Source: Mesorhizobium sp. LHD-90 (lineage in GTDB: Bacteria; Pseudomonadota; Alphaproteobacteria; Rhizobiales; Rhizobiaceae). Taken from it: DNA of 64,000 nucleotides. The stretch is taken from positions 62,001 through 126,000 of the forward strand of contig NZ_JAVFVV010000018.1 of assembly GCF_030929505.1 (NCBI RefSeq), read 5' to 3'. Positions 8,731-18,016 of this stretch are shown here, piece after piece. The number at the start of each line of letters is the position of its first letter. Position 1 is the first letter of the stretch. The translations under genes and the position numbers were made by a program. The notes below the pieces were generated by a model that was not told the DNA's origin, made no database searches, and saw only the letters and a list, made by a program, of their open reading frames with translations.

Positions 8731-11370
8731 TTATGCCAGCGTGCGCTCGATGATGTCGCTGAGATCGGCAGACAGCCCCGTAGTCGAGGCAATCCGCACC
8801 AGCGCCTGGCGCGCCAGTTCCTGCCGCTTGGGCTCCAGCGAGCGCCACGAGCGAAGCCCGGTGGCGAGCCGCGCCGCCACCTGCGGATTGCGCTTTTCGA
8901 TGTCGAGGATCGTGTCGGCGAACAGCGTATAGCCCGCGCCGTCGGCTCGGTGGAAACCGGTCTGGTTGCCGCTGAAGAAGGAGCCGAACAGCGAACGCAA
9001 CCGGTTGGGATTCCCCAACGAGAAGCCCGGATGCCGGGCAAGCCGCTTGACCGTCTCGACCGCATGGGGGCCGGGCGCGGCCGCCTGGATGGCGAACCAC
9101 TTGTCCATGACCAGCGCGTCCTCGCCAAACGTCTTCTCGAAGTCGGCGAGCGCCTTCCCGGCCTCCGGCGTCGATGGATGGCGGTGCGCAAGCACGGTCA
9201 GCGCCGCGGCGCGGTCCGTCATGTTGGTCGCCGACAAAAAATGTTCGGACGCCATCCGGGCGCCCTCCGGCAGCGTCGAAAGATGGTCGAGCAGCACGTT
9301 GCGCAGCGCCCGCCGCCCGGCGCTGGCGGCGTCGGGGCTGAACGGGCCGGTTTTGGCCAAGTGTCCATAGGCCCCCTGGAAGCGTTCCGCGTTGGCTCGT
9401 GCTACAAATCGCAGCAGCGCCTCGCGCGCCGCGAAGATGGCATCGGGATCGATGTTGGTGCCGATTTCGCGTGCGATGTCGGCCTCGCCCGGCGGCGTCA
9501 ACGCCAGCGCCCGGAATGCTTCCTCAAGGCTTTCGTCGTCGGCGATGGCGCCCGCCAGTTCGGCGATCGCCGGTGAAAAACCGGGCTCGCGGTTGTCCAG
9601 AATGCGCCGTGAGGCGGCAATCAGCGCCTCCGTCATCACCGTGTTGAAGGCCTGCCAGCGCGAGAACGCGTCGCCGTCGTGGCGGGCGAGGAAGAACTGG
9701 TCTTCCGCCCTTTGCTCGACCGACAGGGTGACGGGCGCCGAAAAACCGCGGTTGAGCGAGACGGCCGGACGCTCCGCCACGCCCGAAAAGCGCACCGAAT
9801 GCTTGCGCTTGCGCAGATGGATGACGCCGTTCTCCACCGCGGCGCCGTCGGCATCGGAATAGGCGATGTCGCGCCCGTCCGGACCGACCAGACCGAAGGC
9901 GATCGGGATGTGCATCAGCCGCTTGCGGCTTTCCGACGGCGTCGGCGGCACGGATTGCTCGATCTGCAGCGTCAAGGTCTTTGCAATGGCATCATGCGAA
10001 GAGGTCACCGACACGTTCGGTGTGCCGGCCTGATGATACCAGAGCGCAAACTGGGTGAGATCGTGGCCCGAAGCGTCCTCGAAGGCTTTCAGGAAATCCT
10101 CGATCGTCGCGGCCTCGCCGTCGTGCCGTTCGAAATAGAGGTCCATGCCCCTTCGGAAGTCCTCGGCGCCGAGGATGGTGCGGATCATGCGTACGACTTC
10201 CGAGCCCTTTTCGTAGACGGTCGCCGTATAAAAATTGTTGATCTCGCGATAGCGGCGCGGCCGCACCGGATGCGCCAGCGGTCCCTGGTCCTCCGGGAAC
10301 TGGTGGGCGCGCAAGGTGCGTACCTCGGCGATGCGCTTGACGGCGCGCGAGCGCTGGTCGGCGGAGAATTCGTGGTCGCGGTAGACCGTCAGACCTTCCT
10401 TCAGACAGAGCTGGAACCAGTCGCGGCAAGTGATTCTGTTGCCTGTCCAATTGTGGAAATATTCATGGGCGATCACCGCCTCGATATTGGCGAAGTCGGC
10501 GTCGGTGGCCGTCTCCTCGTCGGCCAGCACATATTTGTCGTTGAAGATATTGAGGCCCTTGTTCTCCATCGCACCCATGTTGAAGTCGGATACGGCGACG
10601 ATGTTGAAGACGTCGAGGTCGTATTCGCGGCCGAACACCTCCTCGTCCCATGTCATGGAGCGCTTCAGCGCGTCCATCGCATAGGCAGCGCGCGCCTGCT
10701 TGCCGTGCTCGACATAGATGCCGAGCGCCACTTCGCGGCCGGACGCCGTGACGAAGCGGTCGGCGACGACGCCGAGGTCGCCGGCAACCAGCGCGAAAAG
10801 ATAGGACGGTTTGGGGAAGGGATCGTACCAGACGGCATAGTGGCGGCCGCCACCGAGATCACCGTTTTCGACCGGATTGCCGTTGGAGAGCAGTAGCGGT
10901 GCCTCCTTGCGGTCCGCTTCGACGCGGACCGTGTACACCGACAGGATGTCGGGCCGGTCGAGAAAATAGGTGATACGGCGAAAACCTTCGGCCTCGCATT
11001 GTGTGCAGTAGACCCCGTTGGAGCGGTAGAGACCCATCAGCGCCGTGTTCTTCGACGGCACGATCACCGTTTCCAGCGTCAGCGAGAATTCCTCCGGCGG
11101 GCTGTGCAGAATGAACTTGTCTGAAGTCGCCGAATAATCGGCCTCCGGTAACGGTTTGCCGTCGAGCCACGCACCGCGCAGGTCGAGCCCATCGCCGTCG
11201 AGCACCAGCGGAGCGGCCTGCGCTCGCTGGTCGCGCCGGCGGATCGCCAGCGTCGCCGTCACCTGCGTTGCATCCGGCGACAGCACGAAGGAAAGCTCGG
11301 TACGCGGGATCAGGTAGTCGCTCGGGCGATAGTCCTCGAGCCGGAAGACCTGGCCGGTGTCAGTGCGCAT
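8731..11370 (-). CDS. pepN: Aminopeptidase N (M1 zinc metallopeptidase)
   Basis: Cytoplasmic zinc aminopeptidase that removes N-terminal residues from peptides. The 879-residue protein carries the M1 signatures GAMENKG (from residue 266) and the zinc motif HEYFH (302-306) with the third ligand Glu in LKEGLTVYRD near residue 325. The start at 11370 (MRTDTGQVFRLEDYRPSDYL) follows AGGAAGG with good spacing and matches the beginning of proteobacterial PepN; the open frame to 11469 has no better site. Length matches the family. It is divergent from the CoxL-like gene and convergent with the EamA transporter. Confidence 0.96.
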   Translation of the reverse strand: MRTDTGQVFRLEDYRPSDYLIPRTELSFVLSPDATQVTATLAIRRRDQRAQAAPLVLDGDGLDLRGAWLDGKPLPEADYSATSDKFILHSPPEEFSLTLETVIVPSKNTALMGLYRSNGVYCTQCEAEGFRRITYFLDRPDILSVYTVRVEADRKEAPLLLSNGNPVENGDLGGGRHYAVWYDPFPKPSYLFALVAGDLGVVADRFVTASGREVALGIYVEHGKQARAAYAMDALKRSMTWDEEVFGREYDLDVFNIVAVSDFNMGAMENKGLNIFNDKYVLADEETATDADFANIEAVIAHEYFHNWTGNRITCRDWFQLCLKEGLTVYRDHEFSADQRSRAVKRIAEVRTLRAHQFPEDQGPLAHPVRPRRYREINNFYTATVYEKGSEVVRMIRTILGAEDFRRGMDLYFERHDGEAATIEDFLKAFEDASGHDLTQFALWYHQAGTPNVSVTSSHDAIAKTLTLQIEQSVPPTPSESRKRLMHIPIAFGLVGPDGRDIAYSDADGAAVENGVIHLRKRKHSVRFSGVAERPAVSLNRGFSAPVTLSVEQRAEDQFFLARHDGDAFSRWQAFNTVMTEALIAASRRILDNREPGFSPAIAELAGAIADDESLEEAFRALALTPPGEADIAREIGTNIDPDAIFAAREALLRFVARANAERFQGAYGHLAKTGPFSPDAASAGRRALRNVLLDHLSTLPEGARMASEHFLSATNMTDRAAALTVLAHRHPSTPEAGKALADFEKTFGEDALVMDKWFAIQAAAPGPHAVETVKRLARHPGFSLGNPNRLRSLFGSFFSGNQTGFHRADGAGYTLFADTILDIEKRNPQVAARLATGLRSWRSLEPKRQELARQALVRIASTTGLSADLSDIIERTLA

Positions 11371-11517
11371 CGAAAAACCTTCCTGGGTCGCAGCGGACCA
11401 GACGAACTGGCCCAACAATTCCGGGGCGTTGCTCTTTACACGAAACGACCCCTCGACAAAACTGCGCAAGCGCTTATCTCCAGGCGTGCCTTCCCGCTAT
11501 CATTTTCCGGAGCAGCC

Positions 11518-13824
11518 ATGACCGTCTTCACACCCAAATTCGGGATGGGAGCGCCTGTAAAGCGTCTCGAGGACCAGTCCTTCATCACCGGCAAGGGGCG
11601 CTACACCGACGACATTTCGCCGGAAGGCGTGTTGCACGGTGTTGTGCTGCGCTCCCCGGTCGCCAAGGGAAGTTTCCGCATCATATCGACCGAAGCGGCC
11701 CGCGCCGCGCCGGGCGTGCATCTGGTTCTGACCGGCGCTGACGTCGCGCATCTCGGGCCGTTGAAGTCGGGGGTGATGCAGAAACAGCCTGACGGCAAGC
11801 GCGCTCCGACCCGCGACATCCCGATTCTGTGCAGCGGTCGCGTCAACCATGTCGGCGACGCAGTCGCCTTCGTGGTTGCCGACAGCCGGGCGTTGGCACA
11901 GGACGCCGCCGAGATGATCGAGATTGACTACGACGCCGAGGAGGCCGCGGGCCGGACGGCGACCGCGCTCGATCCCGAAACCCCGCTGGTCTGGCCCGAA
12001 CTCGGCGCCAACCGGGCGTTCCTCTACGAGATGGGCGACCGCGCCGCCACCGACGCGGCCTTTGCGAAGGCCGCCCGCACGGCGAGCGTCTCCTTCGTCA
12101 ACAACCGGCTGGTCGTCAACTATATGGAGGCCCGAGCGGCGATCGGCGAGGTCGACGAGACCGGCCGGCTGGTACTGACCAGCGGCTCGCAGGGCGTGCA
12201 TTCCATGCAGTACATTCTTGCCGAGCAGGTCTTTGGCGTCGACAAGTCGAGGATCCGCGTGATCACCCCGGATGTCGGCGGCGGCTTCGGGCCAAAATCC
12301 TTTGTCTATCGCGAATACGCGCTGGTGCTGGAGGCGGCGCGTCGGCTGGGCAAGCCGGTGAAATGGACCGGCGACCGCAACGAGCACTTCCTGACCGACG
12401 CGCAGGGCCGCGACAATGTCGTCGACGCCGAGATGGCGATGGACGAGAACGGCCGCTTCCTCGGGCTGCGGGTGAAATTCCTGGCCAATCTCGGCGCCTA
12501 TTGCTCGCAATACGGGCCGATCGTGCCCTATATCGGCGCCTCCATGTCGACCGGCGTCTACGACATCCAGGCGCTCGACGTTACCATCACCGGCGTCTAC
12601 ACCAACACCGCTCCCGTCGACGCCTATCGCGGGGCGGGCCGGCCCGAGGCCGCGTTCCTGCTGGAAAAGCTGGTCGACGTCTGCGCCCGCGAACTCGGGC
12701 TGCCGCGCGAGGAGATCAGGCGCCGCAACTTCATCCGGCCGGAGCAGTTCCCCTATCGCACCGCGACGGCAAGGCTCTACGACGTCGGCGAGTTTGACGG
12801 CCATATGCGACTCGCCATGGAGCGCGCCGACTGGAACGGATTTGACAAGCGGCTGGAGGAATCGCGCGCCAAGGGGCTCATTCGCGGCATCGGCATGGCG
12901 ACCTACATCGAGGCCTGCGCGTTCGAGGGTTCCGAGCCGGCCTATGTCGACCTCAACCAGGACGGCACGGTGACGCTGCGCATCGGCACGCAGTCGAACG
13001 GGCAGGGGCATGCGACCGCCTACGCGCAGATCGCCGCCGAAAAGCTCGGGCTCGACGTCGACAAGGTGATCGTCCACCAGGGCGACACCGACCGGCTGGC
13101 CAGCGGCGGCGGCACCGGCGGCTCGCGGTCGATCCCGCTCGGCGGCGTCTCGGCGTCGCGCGCCGGCGAGGACCTTGCCGTCAAGCTGCGCAAGCTGGCG
13201 GCGGACGAGCTCGAAGCGTCCGCCGACGACATCGAACTGGTCGCCGGCGAGGCGCGCATCGTCGGCACCGACAGGTCGATGGGATTCCCGGCGTTGGCGA
13301 AGGCGGCGAAGAAGCCGGAGGACATCGCCGGTTTCGGCGAGTTCGTCCAGGACGAATGCACCTATCCGAACGGCACCCATATCTGCGAGGTCGAGATCGA
13401 TCCCGCGACCGGCCACGCCGAACTCACCGACTATGTCGTCGTCGACGATTTCGGCGTGACGGTGAATCCGATCCTGCTCGCCGGCCAGGTGCATGGCGGC
13501 ATCGTCCAGGGCATCGGCCAGGCCTTGACCGAGGACACGGTCTACGGCGAGGACGGCCAGCTTCTGACTGCGAGTTTCATGGATTACGCCATGCCGCGCG
13601 CCGACGACGTGCCGTTCATCCGCTTCGAGACGCGCAACGTGCCCTCGACCACCAATGCCATGGGCATCAAGGGCGCGGGCGAGGCCGGCACCATCGGCTC
13701 TACGCCCGCCACGCTCAACGCGGTCACCGATGCGCTGTGGCGCGCCTATGGCATCGGCCACATCGAGATGCCGACGACGCCGTCGCGCATCTGGGCGGCG
13801 ATCCGGGAGGCGACGGCCCGGTGA
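11518..13824 (+). CDS. Form-II CoxL-like molybdenum hydroxylase large subunit
   Basis: Molybdopterin-cytosine-dinucleotide-binding large subunit of the xanthine dehydrogenase / CO dehydrogenase family, 768 residues. It has the N-terminal a/b-hammerhead (RLEDQSFITGKGRYTDD), the cofactor-binding GGGFGPKS segment, and AYRGAGR near residue 368. That motif marks form II; true CO dehydrogenase (form I) has AYXCSFR, so CO oxidation is not implied and the substrate is unknown. The C-terminus has the usual GIKGAGEAGTIGS segment. GGAG precedes the ATG. The FAD (CoxM) and iron-sulphur (CoxS) subunits are not adjacent. The stop overlaps the GTG of the next EamA gene. Confidence 0.9.
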   Translation: MTVFTPKFGMGAPVKRLEDQSFITGKGRYTDDISPEGVLHGVVLRSPVAKGSFRIISTEAARAAPGVHLVLTGADVAHLGPLKSGVMQKQPDGKRAPTRDIPILCSGRVNHVGDAVAFVVADSRALAQDAAEMIEIDYDAEEAAGRTATALDPETPLVWPELGANRAFLYEMGDRAATDAAFAKAARTASVSFVNNRLVVNYMEARAAIGEVDETGRLVLTSGSQGVHSMQYILAEQVFGVDKSRIRVITPDVGGGFGPKSFVYREYALVLEAARRLGKPVKWTGDRNEHFLTDAQGRDNVVDAEMAMDENGRFLGLRVKFLANLGAYCSQYGPIVPYIGASMSTGVYDIQALDVTITGVYTNTAPVDAYRGAGRPEAAFLLEKLVDVCARELGLPREEIRRRNFIRPEQFPYRTATARLYDVGEFDGHMRLAMERADWNGFDKRLEESRAKGLIRGIGMATYIEACAFEGSEPAYVDLNQDGTVTLRIGTQSNGQGHATAYAQIAAEKLGLDVDKVIVHQGDTDRLASGGGTGGSRSIPLGGVSASRAGEDLAVKLRKLAADELEASADDIELVAGEARIVGTDRSMGFPALAKAAKKPEDIAGFGEFVQDECTYPNGTHICEVEIDPATGHAELTDYVVVDDFGVTVNPILLAGQVHGGIVQGIGQALTEDTVYGEDGQLLTASFMDYAMPRADDVPFIRFETRNVPSTTNAMGIKGAGEAGTIGSTPATLNAVTDALWRAYGIGHIEMPTTPSRIWAAIREATAR

Positions 13825-14768
13825 CGCAGCCGGGCCGCTCCCATCCCGACAGCCCGCTGACGGGCATCGCCTTCAAGATCGTTTCGGTCGCCGTCTTCGT
13901 CGCCATGTCGAGCATGATCAAGGCGGCGGGGCCGGTGCCGACTGGGCAGGTCGTGTTCTTCCGCTCCTTCTTCGCGATCCTGCCGATCATGCTGTTCCTG
14001 GCGTGGCATCGCGACCTCAGGGGCGCCTTGTACACGAAGCGCCCGGTCAGCCATTTCCTGCGCGGGCTGGTCGGCGTCACCTCCATGGCGCTGGGTTTTT
14101 TCGGCCTCGCCCGCCTGCCTCTGCCGGAATCGGTTACCATCAACTACGCACAGCCGCTGCTGGTGGTCGTGTTCAGCGCCCTCATCCTGCACGAAACCAT
14201 CCGCTTCTATCGCTGGAGCGCGGTCGTCGTCGGACTGGTCGGCGTGTTCATCGTCTCCTGGCCGAAACTGACGCTGTTCGGCGAGGCGGCGGCATTTGGC
14301 GGCGACGAGGCGCTCGGCGCCATCGCCACCCTTGGCGGCGCGACCGCTTCCGCGCTGGCGATGATCCTCGTCCGCAGCCTCGTGCACACGGAAAAGACCT
14401 CGACCATCGTCATCTGGTTCTCGCTGTCCGCGGCGGCGCTGTCGCTGGTCTCCATTCCGTTCGGCTGGCAGGCGCTGACCATGGATCAGGCCGCCCTGCT
14501 GGTCGGCGCCGGAATCTGCGGCGGCGTCGCGCAACTGCTGATGACGGAAGCGTACCGGCATGCGGAAGCCTCCGTGGTCGCGCCGTTCGAATACACCTCC
14601 ATGCTGCTCGCCATCGCGGTGGGTTACGTCGTGTTCGGCGACGTGCCGACGCTGCACATGCTGGTCGGCGGCCTGATCGTCGTCGGCGCCGGCCTCTTCA
14701 TCATCCTGCGCGAACGCCGCCTCGGCATCGAGCGGGCGGCGGCGAAGGAAGCGACCCCGCCGCAATGA
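13821..14768 (+). CDS. EamA/DMT-family transporter
   Basis: Second drug/metabolite-superfamily transporter, about 315 residues and ten hydrophobic segments in two EamA halves. I place the start at GTG 13821 (reading TQPGRSHPDSPLTGIAFK), which overlaps the CoxL-like stop by four bases, giving a coupled pair; the frame is open upstream only as the shadow of that gene. Resembles the S-adenosylmethionine / RarD-like branch in general form, but the substrate is not readable. A charged tail ends just before a repeat element. Confidence 0.87.
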   Translation: MTQPGRSHPDSPLTGIAFKIVSVAVFVAMSSMIKAAGPVPTGQVVFFRSFFAILPIMLFLAWHRDLRGALYTKRPVSHFLRGLVGVTSMALGFFGLARLPLPESVTINYAQPLLVVVFSALILHETIRFYRWSAVVVGLVGVFIVSWPKLTLFGEAAAFGGDEALGAIATLGGATASALAMILVRSLVHTEKTSTIVIWFSLSAAALSLVSIPFGWQALTMDQAALLVGAGICGGVAQLLMTEAYRHAEASVVAPFEYTSMLLAIAVGYVVFGDVPTLHMLVGGLIVVGAGLFIILRERRLGIERAAAKEATPPQ

Positions 14769-14780
14769 AGCGCCGGCCTT

Positions 14781-14922
14781 CCCTCCCCCTTGAGGGGAGG
14801 GTGGCCGCGAAGCGGCCGGGTGGGGTCGCCGCGGCCAAACGCCAACGTCGCTTTGCGCCGGAGCGCTGCCGCTATGACCCCTCCCCCGGCCTTCGGCCGG
14901 ACCCTCCCCTCAAGGGGGAGGG
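14781..14922. repeat. Intergenic mosaic repeat, copy B
   Basis: A 142-bp element bounded by inverted copies of CCCTCCCCCTTGAGGGGAGG (14781) and CCCTCCCCTCAAGGGGGAGG (14902). The core GCCAACGTCGCTTTGCGCCG is nearly identical, in inverted orientation, to the core of copy C at 16274-16418. The right end overlaps the stop codon of the XRE regulator gene and supplies its last residues. Confidence 0.75.
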
Positions 14923-15728
14923 GCAGCTTCCCGCCGTGCTGCCAGTTCCCGCATCGCCTCGGCGGTCGCCCGGTCGGCCGGGAAGAACGATTCAATGGCA
15001 AGCTCCGACAGCGTCACGTCGAGCGGTGTACCGAACACGGTGATCGTCGAGATGAAGGACAGCACGGTGTCGTCCAGCCGGAGCCTCAGCGGCACCGCAA
15101 TCGGTGAATAGGCCGTGGTGGAGGGCGGACCGGTGCGTTTCGGCACCGCATAGCCGCGCAGCTCGCGTTCGAGTTCGACGATCACGGGATCGGCCACCGC
15201 CTGGTTCAGCCGCCGCAGCCGCTCGACGATGTGGTCGCGCCATTCGATGAAATTGACGATGCGCGGCGCGACCCCTTGCGGGTGCAGGCTGAGCCGCAGC
15301 ACGTTGACCGGCGGCGCGAGCAACGCCGGGTCGGCGACGTCGGCCAGGAACGGCGCCAGCGCGGCATTGGCGCGCACCAGGTTCCAGTGGCGGTCGACGG
15401 CGACAGCCGGATTGGGATCGTGGCCGGCAAGCACGCGCTCGACCGCCTCCAGCGCCGGCGCCATCGACGGATCGTCCAGCTTTCGCTCGACGAAGCCCGG
15501 CGCGTAGCCGGCGGCCAGCAGCAGGCGGTTGGTCTCGCGCAGCGGCAATTCCAGCCGCTCGGCCAGATGCAGCACCATCTCGCGCGACGGTTTTGCCCGC
15601 CCGCTTTCGACAAAGCTCAGGTGCCGCTGCGAGATTTCCGCTTCCATGGCGAGGTCGAGCTGGCTCATGCGCCGGCGGGCGCGCCATTCGCGGATGATCG
15701 GGCCGGGTGAGGCGAGGGCGGTGCTCAT
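14910..15728 (-). CDS. XRE-family regulator with MmyB-like ligand domain
   Basis: DNA-binding regulator of 272 residues. The N-terminal helix-turn-helix (about 10-70) has the XRE pattern RRMSQLDLAMEAEISQRHLSFVESGRAKPS. The rest matches the MmyB-like ligand-binding domain found in actinobacterial and proteobacterial regulators (DRHWNLVRANAA, then a C-terminal segment with STITVFGTPLDVTLSELAIESFFPAD). It is divergent from a small membrane protein and probably controls it and itself; an ATTAC-N7-GTAAT repeat lies between them. The last few residues (about EAAPPP) and the stop come from repeat copy B. In other genomes such regulators often pair with short-chain dehydrogenases. Confidence 0.88.
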   Translation of the reverse strand: MSTALASPGPIIREWRARRRMSQLDLAMEAEISQRHLSFVESGRAKPSREMVLHLAERLELPLRETNRLLLAAGYAPGFVERKLDDPSMAPALEAVERVLAGHDPNPAVAVDRHWNLVRANAALAPFLADVADPALLAPPVNVLRLSLHPQGVAPRIVNFIEWRDHIVERLRRLNQAVADPVIVELERELRGYAVPKRTGPPSTTAYSPIAVPLRLRLDDTVLSFISTITVFGTPLDVTLSELAIESFFPADRATAEAMRELAARREAAPPP

Positions 15729-15763
15729 GCTTCCGACGATAGGCGGTCGGTCGCCGCAATTCC

Positions 15764-15780
15764 ATTACCTCCGGCGTAAT
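15764..15780. promoter_or_regulatory. Candidate operator ATTAC-N7-GTAAT
   Basis: A 17-bp inverted repeat (ATTACCTCCGGCGTAAT) between the divergent XRE regulator and the membrane-protein gene, placed where a regulator could block both promoters. Assignment to the XRE protein is inference from position and symmetry. Confidence 0.4.
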
Positions 15781-15854
15781 CGCCGGGCTCCCACGGCGCA
15801 TGCATGCTTCGATCATTCCGGCGAACAGGCCGGTGCAACCGAAAGGATCGAACG

Positions 15855-16250
15855 ATGCTCACCGTAACACCCTTCCTGCGCAACGCCCTTTTGCTCGACG
15901 CCGCAATGTCTGGCGCCGCCGCCATCCTGATGATGGGCGGTGCCAAAATGCTGTCGCCGCTGCTTGGCCTGCCCGAGCCGTTGCTGTTCTGGGCCGGCGT
16001 CGTGCTCGTCCCCTTCGTCGTCCTGCTGGTCGCGCTCGCCCGCCGGGCGACGGTCGGGCGCCTGATGCTCGTCGACGTGATCGGCATCAACGCGTTGTGG
16101 GCCGCCGCCAGCATCGGCCTGCTGTTCACCGGAGCCGTGTCGCCGACCCCGCTGGGTTATGCCTTCGTGATCGCCCAGGCCGCTGCGGTCGGTCTTTTCG
16201 CCGAGTTGCAGTTCATGGCGATGCGCCGCGCGCAGGCGGTGGCGATCTGA
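15855..16250 (+). CDS. Small four-helix membrane protein
   Basis: Protein of 131 residues with about four hydrophobic helices (around 10-35, 40-62, 70-95, 100-122), short loops and no conserved catalytic motif that I can see. Start ATG 15855 (MLTVTPFLRNALLLDAAMSG) follows AAGGA; the open frame begins at 15804 but the extra residues are basic and unlike a membrane N-terminus. It is divergent from the XRE regulator and is its likely target. Function unknown. Confidence 0.75.
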   Translation: MLTVTPFLRNALLLDAAMSGAAAILMMGGAKMLSPLLGLPEPLLFWAGVVLVPFVVLLVALARRATVGRLMLVDVIGINALWAAASIGLLFTGAVSPTPLGYAFVIAQAAAVGLFAELQFMAMRRAQAVAI

Positions 16251-16273
16251 GCGCGGACGCCGCGGCCGGCCTT

Positions 16274-16418
16274 CCCTCCCCCTTGAGGGGAGGGTGCCGA
16301 GCGAAGCGAGGCGGGTGGGGTCATAGCGGCAGCGCTCCGGCACAAAGCGACGTTGGCGATTTGCCGCGGCGACCCCACCCGGCGCGCTTCGCGGCCACCC
16401 TCCCCTCAAGAGGGAGGG
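16274..16418. repeat. Intergenic mosaic repeat, copy C
   Basis: A 145-bp element with terminal CCCTCCCCCTTGAGGGGAGG and, at 16398-16418, CCCTCCCCTCAAGAGGGAGG. Its core is an inverted, near-identical copy of copy B (GCGGCAGCGCTCCGGCACAA region). It lies between convergent genes and could also terminate transcription from both. Confidence 0.75.
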
Positions 16419-16445
16419 AAGCGGGCCGCAATCTGAATCAGCCTC

Positions 16446-17342
16446 TCAGGAAAACGTCGCAAGCCGGGCCCGCACTTCGAGAAAATCCCGCCAGGCCAGC
16501 CGCTTGTGCGCCGGGTTGCGCAGCAGGTAGGCCGGATGCAGGGTGGGCATGGTCGGGATGCGGACGCCGCCCGGCGTGACATGCTCCCGCCACGTGCCGC
16601 GCATCCTGGTGATGCCCTCCTGGGTGCGCAGCAGCGCCTTGGTCGATGGGTTGCCGAGCGTGATCAGCACTTTGGGCGCCGCAAGCTCGATCTGCCGCTC
16701 GATGAAGGGTCGGCAGATTTCCGTCTCCATCGGCGAGGGATCGCGGTTGCCCGGTGGCCGCCACGGAATGACGTTGGCGATATAGGCCGATGTCCGGTCG
16801 CGGTCGATCGCCGCCAGGATGCGGTCGAGCAACTGCCCCGAGCGGCCGACGAAGGGCAGGCCCTCGATGTCCTCGTCGCGGCCCGGCGCCTCGCCGACCA
16901 GCATGAGGTCGGCTTCCGGGTTGCCGTCGGCGAAGACGAGGTTCTTGGCGGTGGCCTTCAGGTTGCAGCCGTCGAAATCGAACATGATCCGTCGCAATTC
17001 CTCCAGCGTGCCGGCCGAGCGCGCCAGTTCTCGCGCCAGCGCCGCCTGCGCGCCGTCCGGCACGGCCGCCGTCTGCGGGCGCGGCGCAGCCGTGGGCGGC
17101 GCCTCGGGCAGGAAAGATTTTCGCGGAGCCGCGCGACCCGGCTCGGCTTCGCGCGATCCCTGGTCGCCGCCGGGCCGCGCCTCCGCGCGCGTCGCGGAAG
17201 ACGCCCGCCGGGCCTTGGCCTCCAGCGTCTCGGCAAACCGGTCGACGGGTTCGTCGGCCAGCGCCTCGTCGACGCCGGCCTCGGCATAGAAGGCTAGCAG
17301 GCCGCGCAGCGCGGCCGCGGTTTCGTCCGGCGAAAGATCCAT
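16446..17342 (-). CDS. Family-4-like uracil-DNA glycosylase lacking two cluster cysteines
   Basis: DNA repair glycosylase removing uracil, 298 residues. A variable Ala/Arg-rich N-terminus (about 40-110) precedes the catalytic domain, with motif GEAPGRDEDIEGLPFVGRSG (150-169), NVIPWRPPGNRDPSPMETE and the C-terminal motif HPAYLLRNP. Family-4 enzymes hold a 4Fe-4S cluster with four cysteines. Here Cys126 and Cys210 align with two, but the first position of the CxxC pair (residue 123) and the third position (Trp194 in IPWRPPGNR) are not Cys, so a normal cluster is unlikely. I recall an iron-sulphur-poor relative described in Bradyrhizobium. The start ATG 17342 gives MDLSPDETAAAL; the frame is open further upstream, so it is approximate. 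Confidence 0.88.
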   Translation of the reverse strand: MDLSPDETAAALRGLLAFYAEAGVDEALADEPVDRFAETLEAKARRASSATRAEARPGGDQGSREAEPGRAAPRKSFLPEAPPTAAPRPQTAAVPDGAQAALARELARSAGTLEELRRIMFDFDGCNLKATAKNLVFADGNPEADLMLVGEAPGRDEDIEGLPFVGRSGQLLDRILAAIDRDRTSAYIANVIPWRPPGNRDPSPMETEICRPFIERQIELAAPKVLITLGNPSTKALLRTQEGITRMRGTWREHVTPGGVRIPTMPTLHPAYLLRNPAHKRLAWRDFLEVRARLATFS

Positions 17343-17377
17343 GCCCGACCATGCTTTCCGCTTCGGGCGAAAGCAAG

Positions 17378-18016
17378 TCAGGTCGATGGGATGCGCGGGT
17401 CCTGCACCAGATAAAATGTCGGCCTGGGCGTGAAATCGGTGATCAGGAACGAGAAGCCGACCGACTTGCCGGGATCGACTTTTCCGTGCCGGAACAAAAG
17501 CTTGTCGTAGGGTTCGAAATCGCGGCTGAATTCTGCGAACGTGTCGGACGAGATGTTGTCCTTGCGCAGGCTGCGCTGGTCGAAGGAAAGCCCGTCGCCG
17601 AACACGCTCGCCTTGTGCAGCAGTTCCTGCAATTCGAACTCGAACTCCACCCAGCCGTGGCCGCTGCCGTTGCGAGCGACGATGCGCATGTAGAGGATGC
17701 CGTTGTCGTAGAAGGCGGCGGAATCGAAAGGCCGGATCGGCCACACCGAGCGGATCACCAAGGTCACCGGCGACGACGAATTGAGGGTTTCGGTGAGCAC
17801 GATCGGATTGTCGCGTGTTCCTCTGCCGGTCACCGACTCGATGATGAAACCGCCCATCTCGTCGGAAAAGGAATAGGCGCCGGCCCTCCATTCGCCAGCC
17901 TCGCCTTGCTGCGCGCTGCTCGGGGACGCTGTCGCCGAAACCAGCATCGCCGCGACAAAGACGCCGCCGATCCGCTGTCGCGGCAACAGGCAGCACAGGA
18001 AGCTGACAAGCGGCAT
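17378..18016 (-). CDS. Exported protein of unknown function
   Basis: About 212 residues with a signal peptide (hydrophobic RIGGVFVAAMLVSATASPSS, likely cleaved near AQQ) and a mature domain with no motif I recognise. The mature part reads as alternating strands (PVTLVIRSVWPI, GILYMRIVARNG, GWVEFEFELQEL), suggesting a periplasmic beta domain. Start ATG 18016 is uncertain because no strong ribosome site precedes it; ATG 18052 is an alternative, with AGGAG 14 bases ahead. It sits 35 bases upstream-of-start of the glycosylase in the same direction and may share its transcript. Confidence 0.7.
   Translation of the reverse strand: MPLVSFLCCLLPRQRIGGVFVAAMLVSATASPSSAQQGEAGEWRAGAYSFSDEMGGFIIESVTGRGTRDNPIVLTETLNSSSPVTLVIRSVWPIRPFDSAAFYDNGILYMRIVARNGSGHGWVEFEFELQELLHKASVFGDGLSFDQRSLRKDNISSDTFAEFSRDFEPYDKLLFRHGKVDPGKSVGFSFLITDFTPRPTFYLVQDPRIPST

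Noticed and set aside
11500-13761. Minus-strand frame of 753 codons opposite the CoxL-like gene
   Set aside because: Shadow; the plus-strand frame has the family motifs.
11518-13824. Aerobic carbon monoxide dehydrogenase
   Set aside because: The active-site segment is AYRGAGR, not the form-I AYXCSFR motif, and the other subunits are absent.
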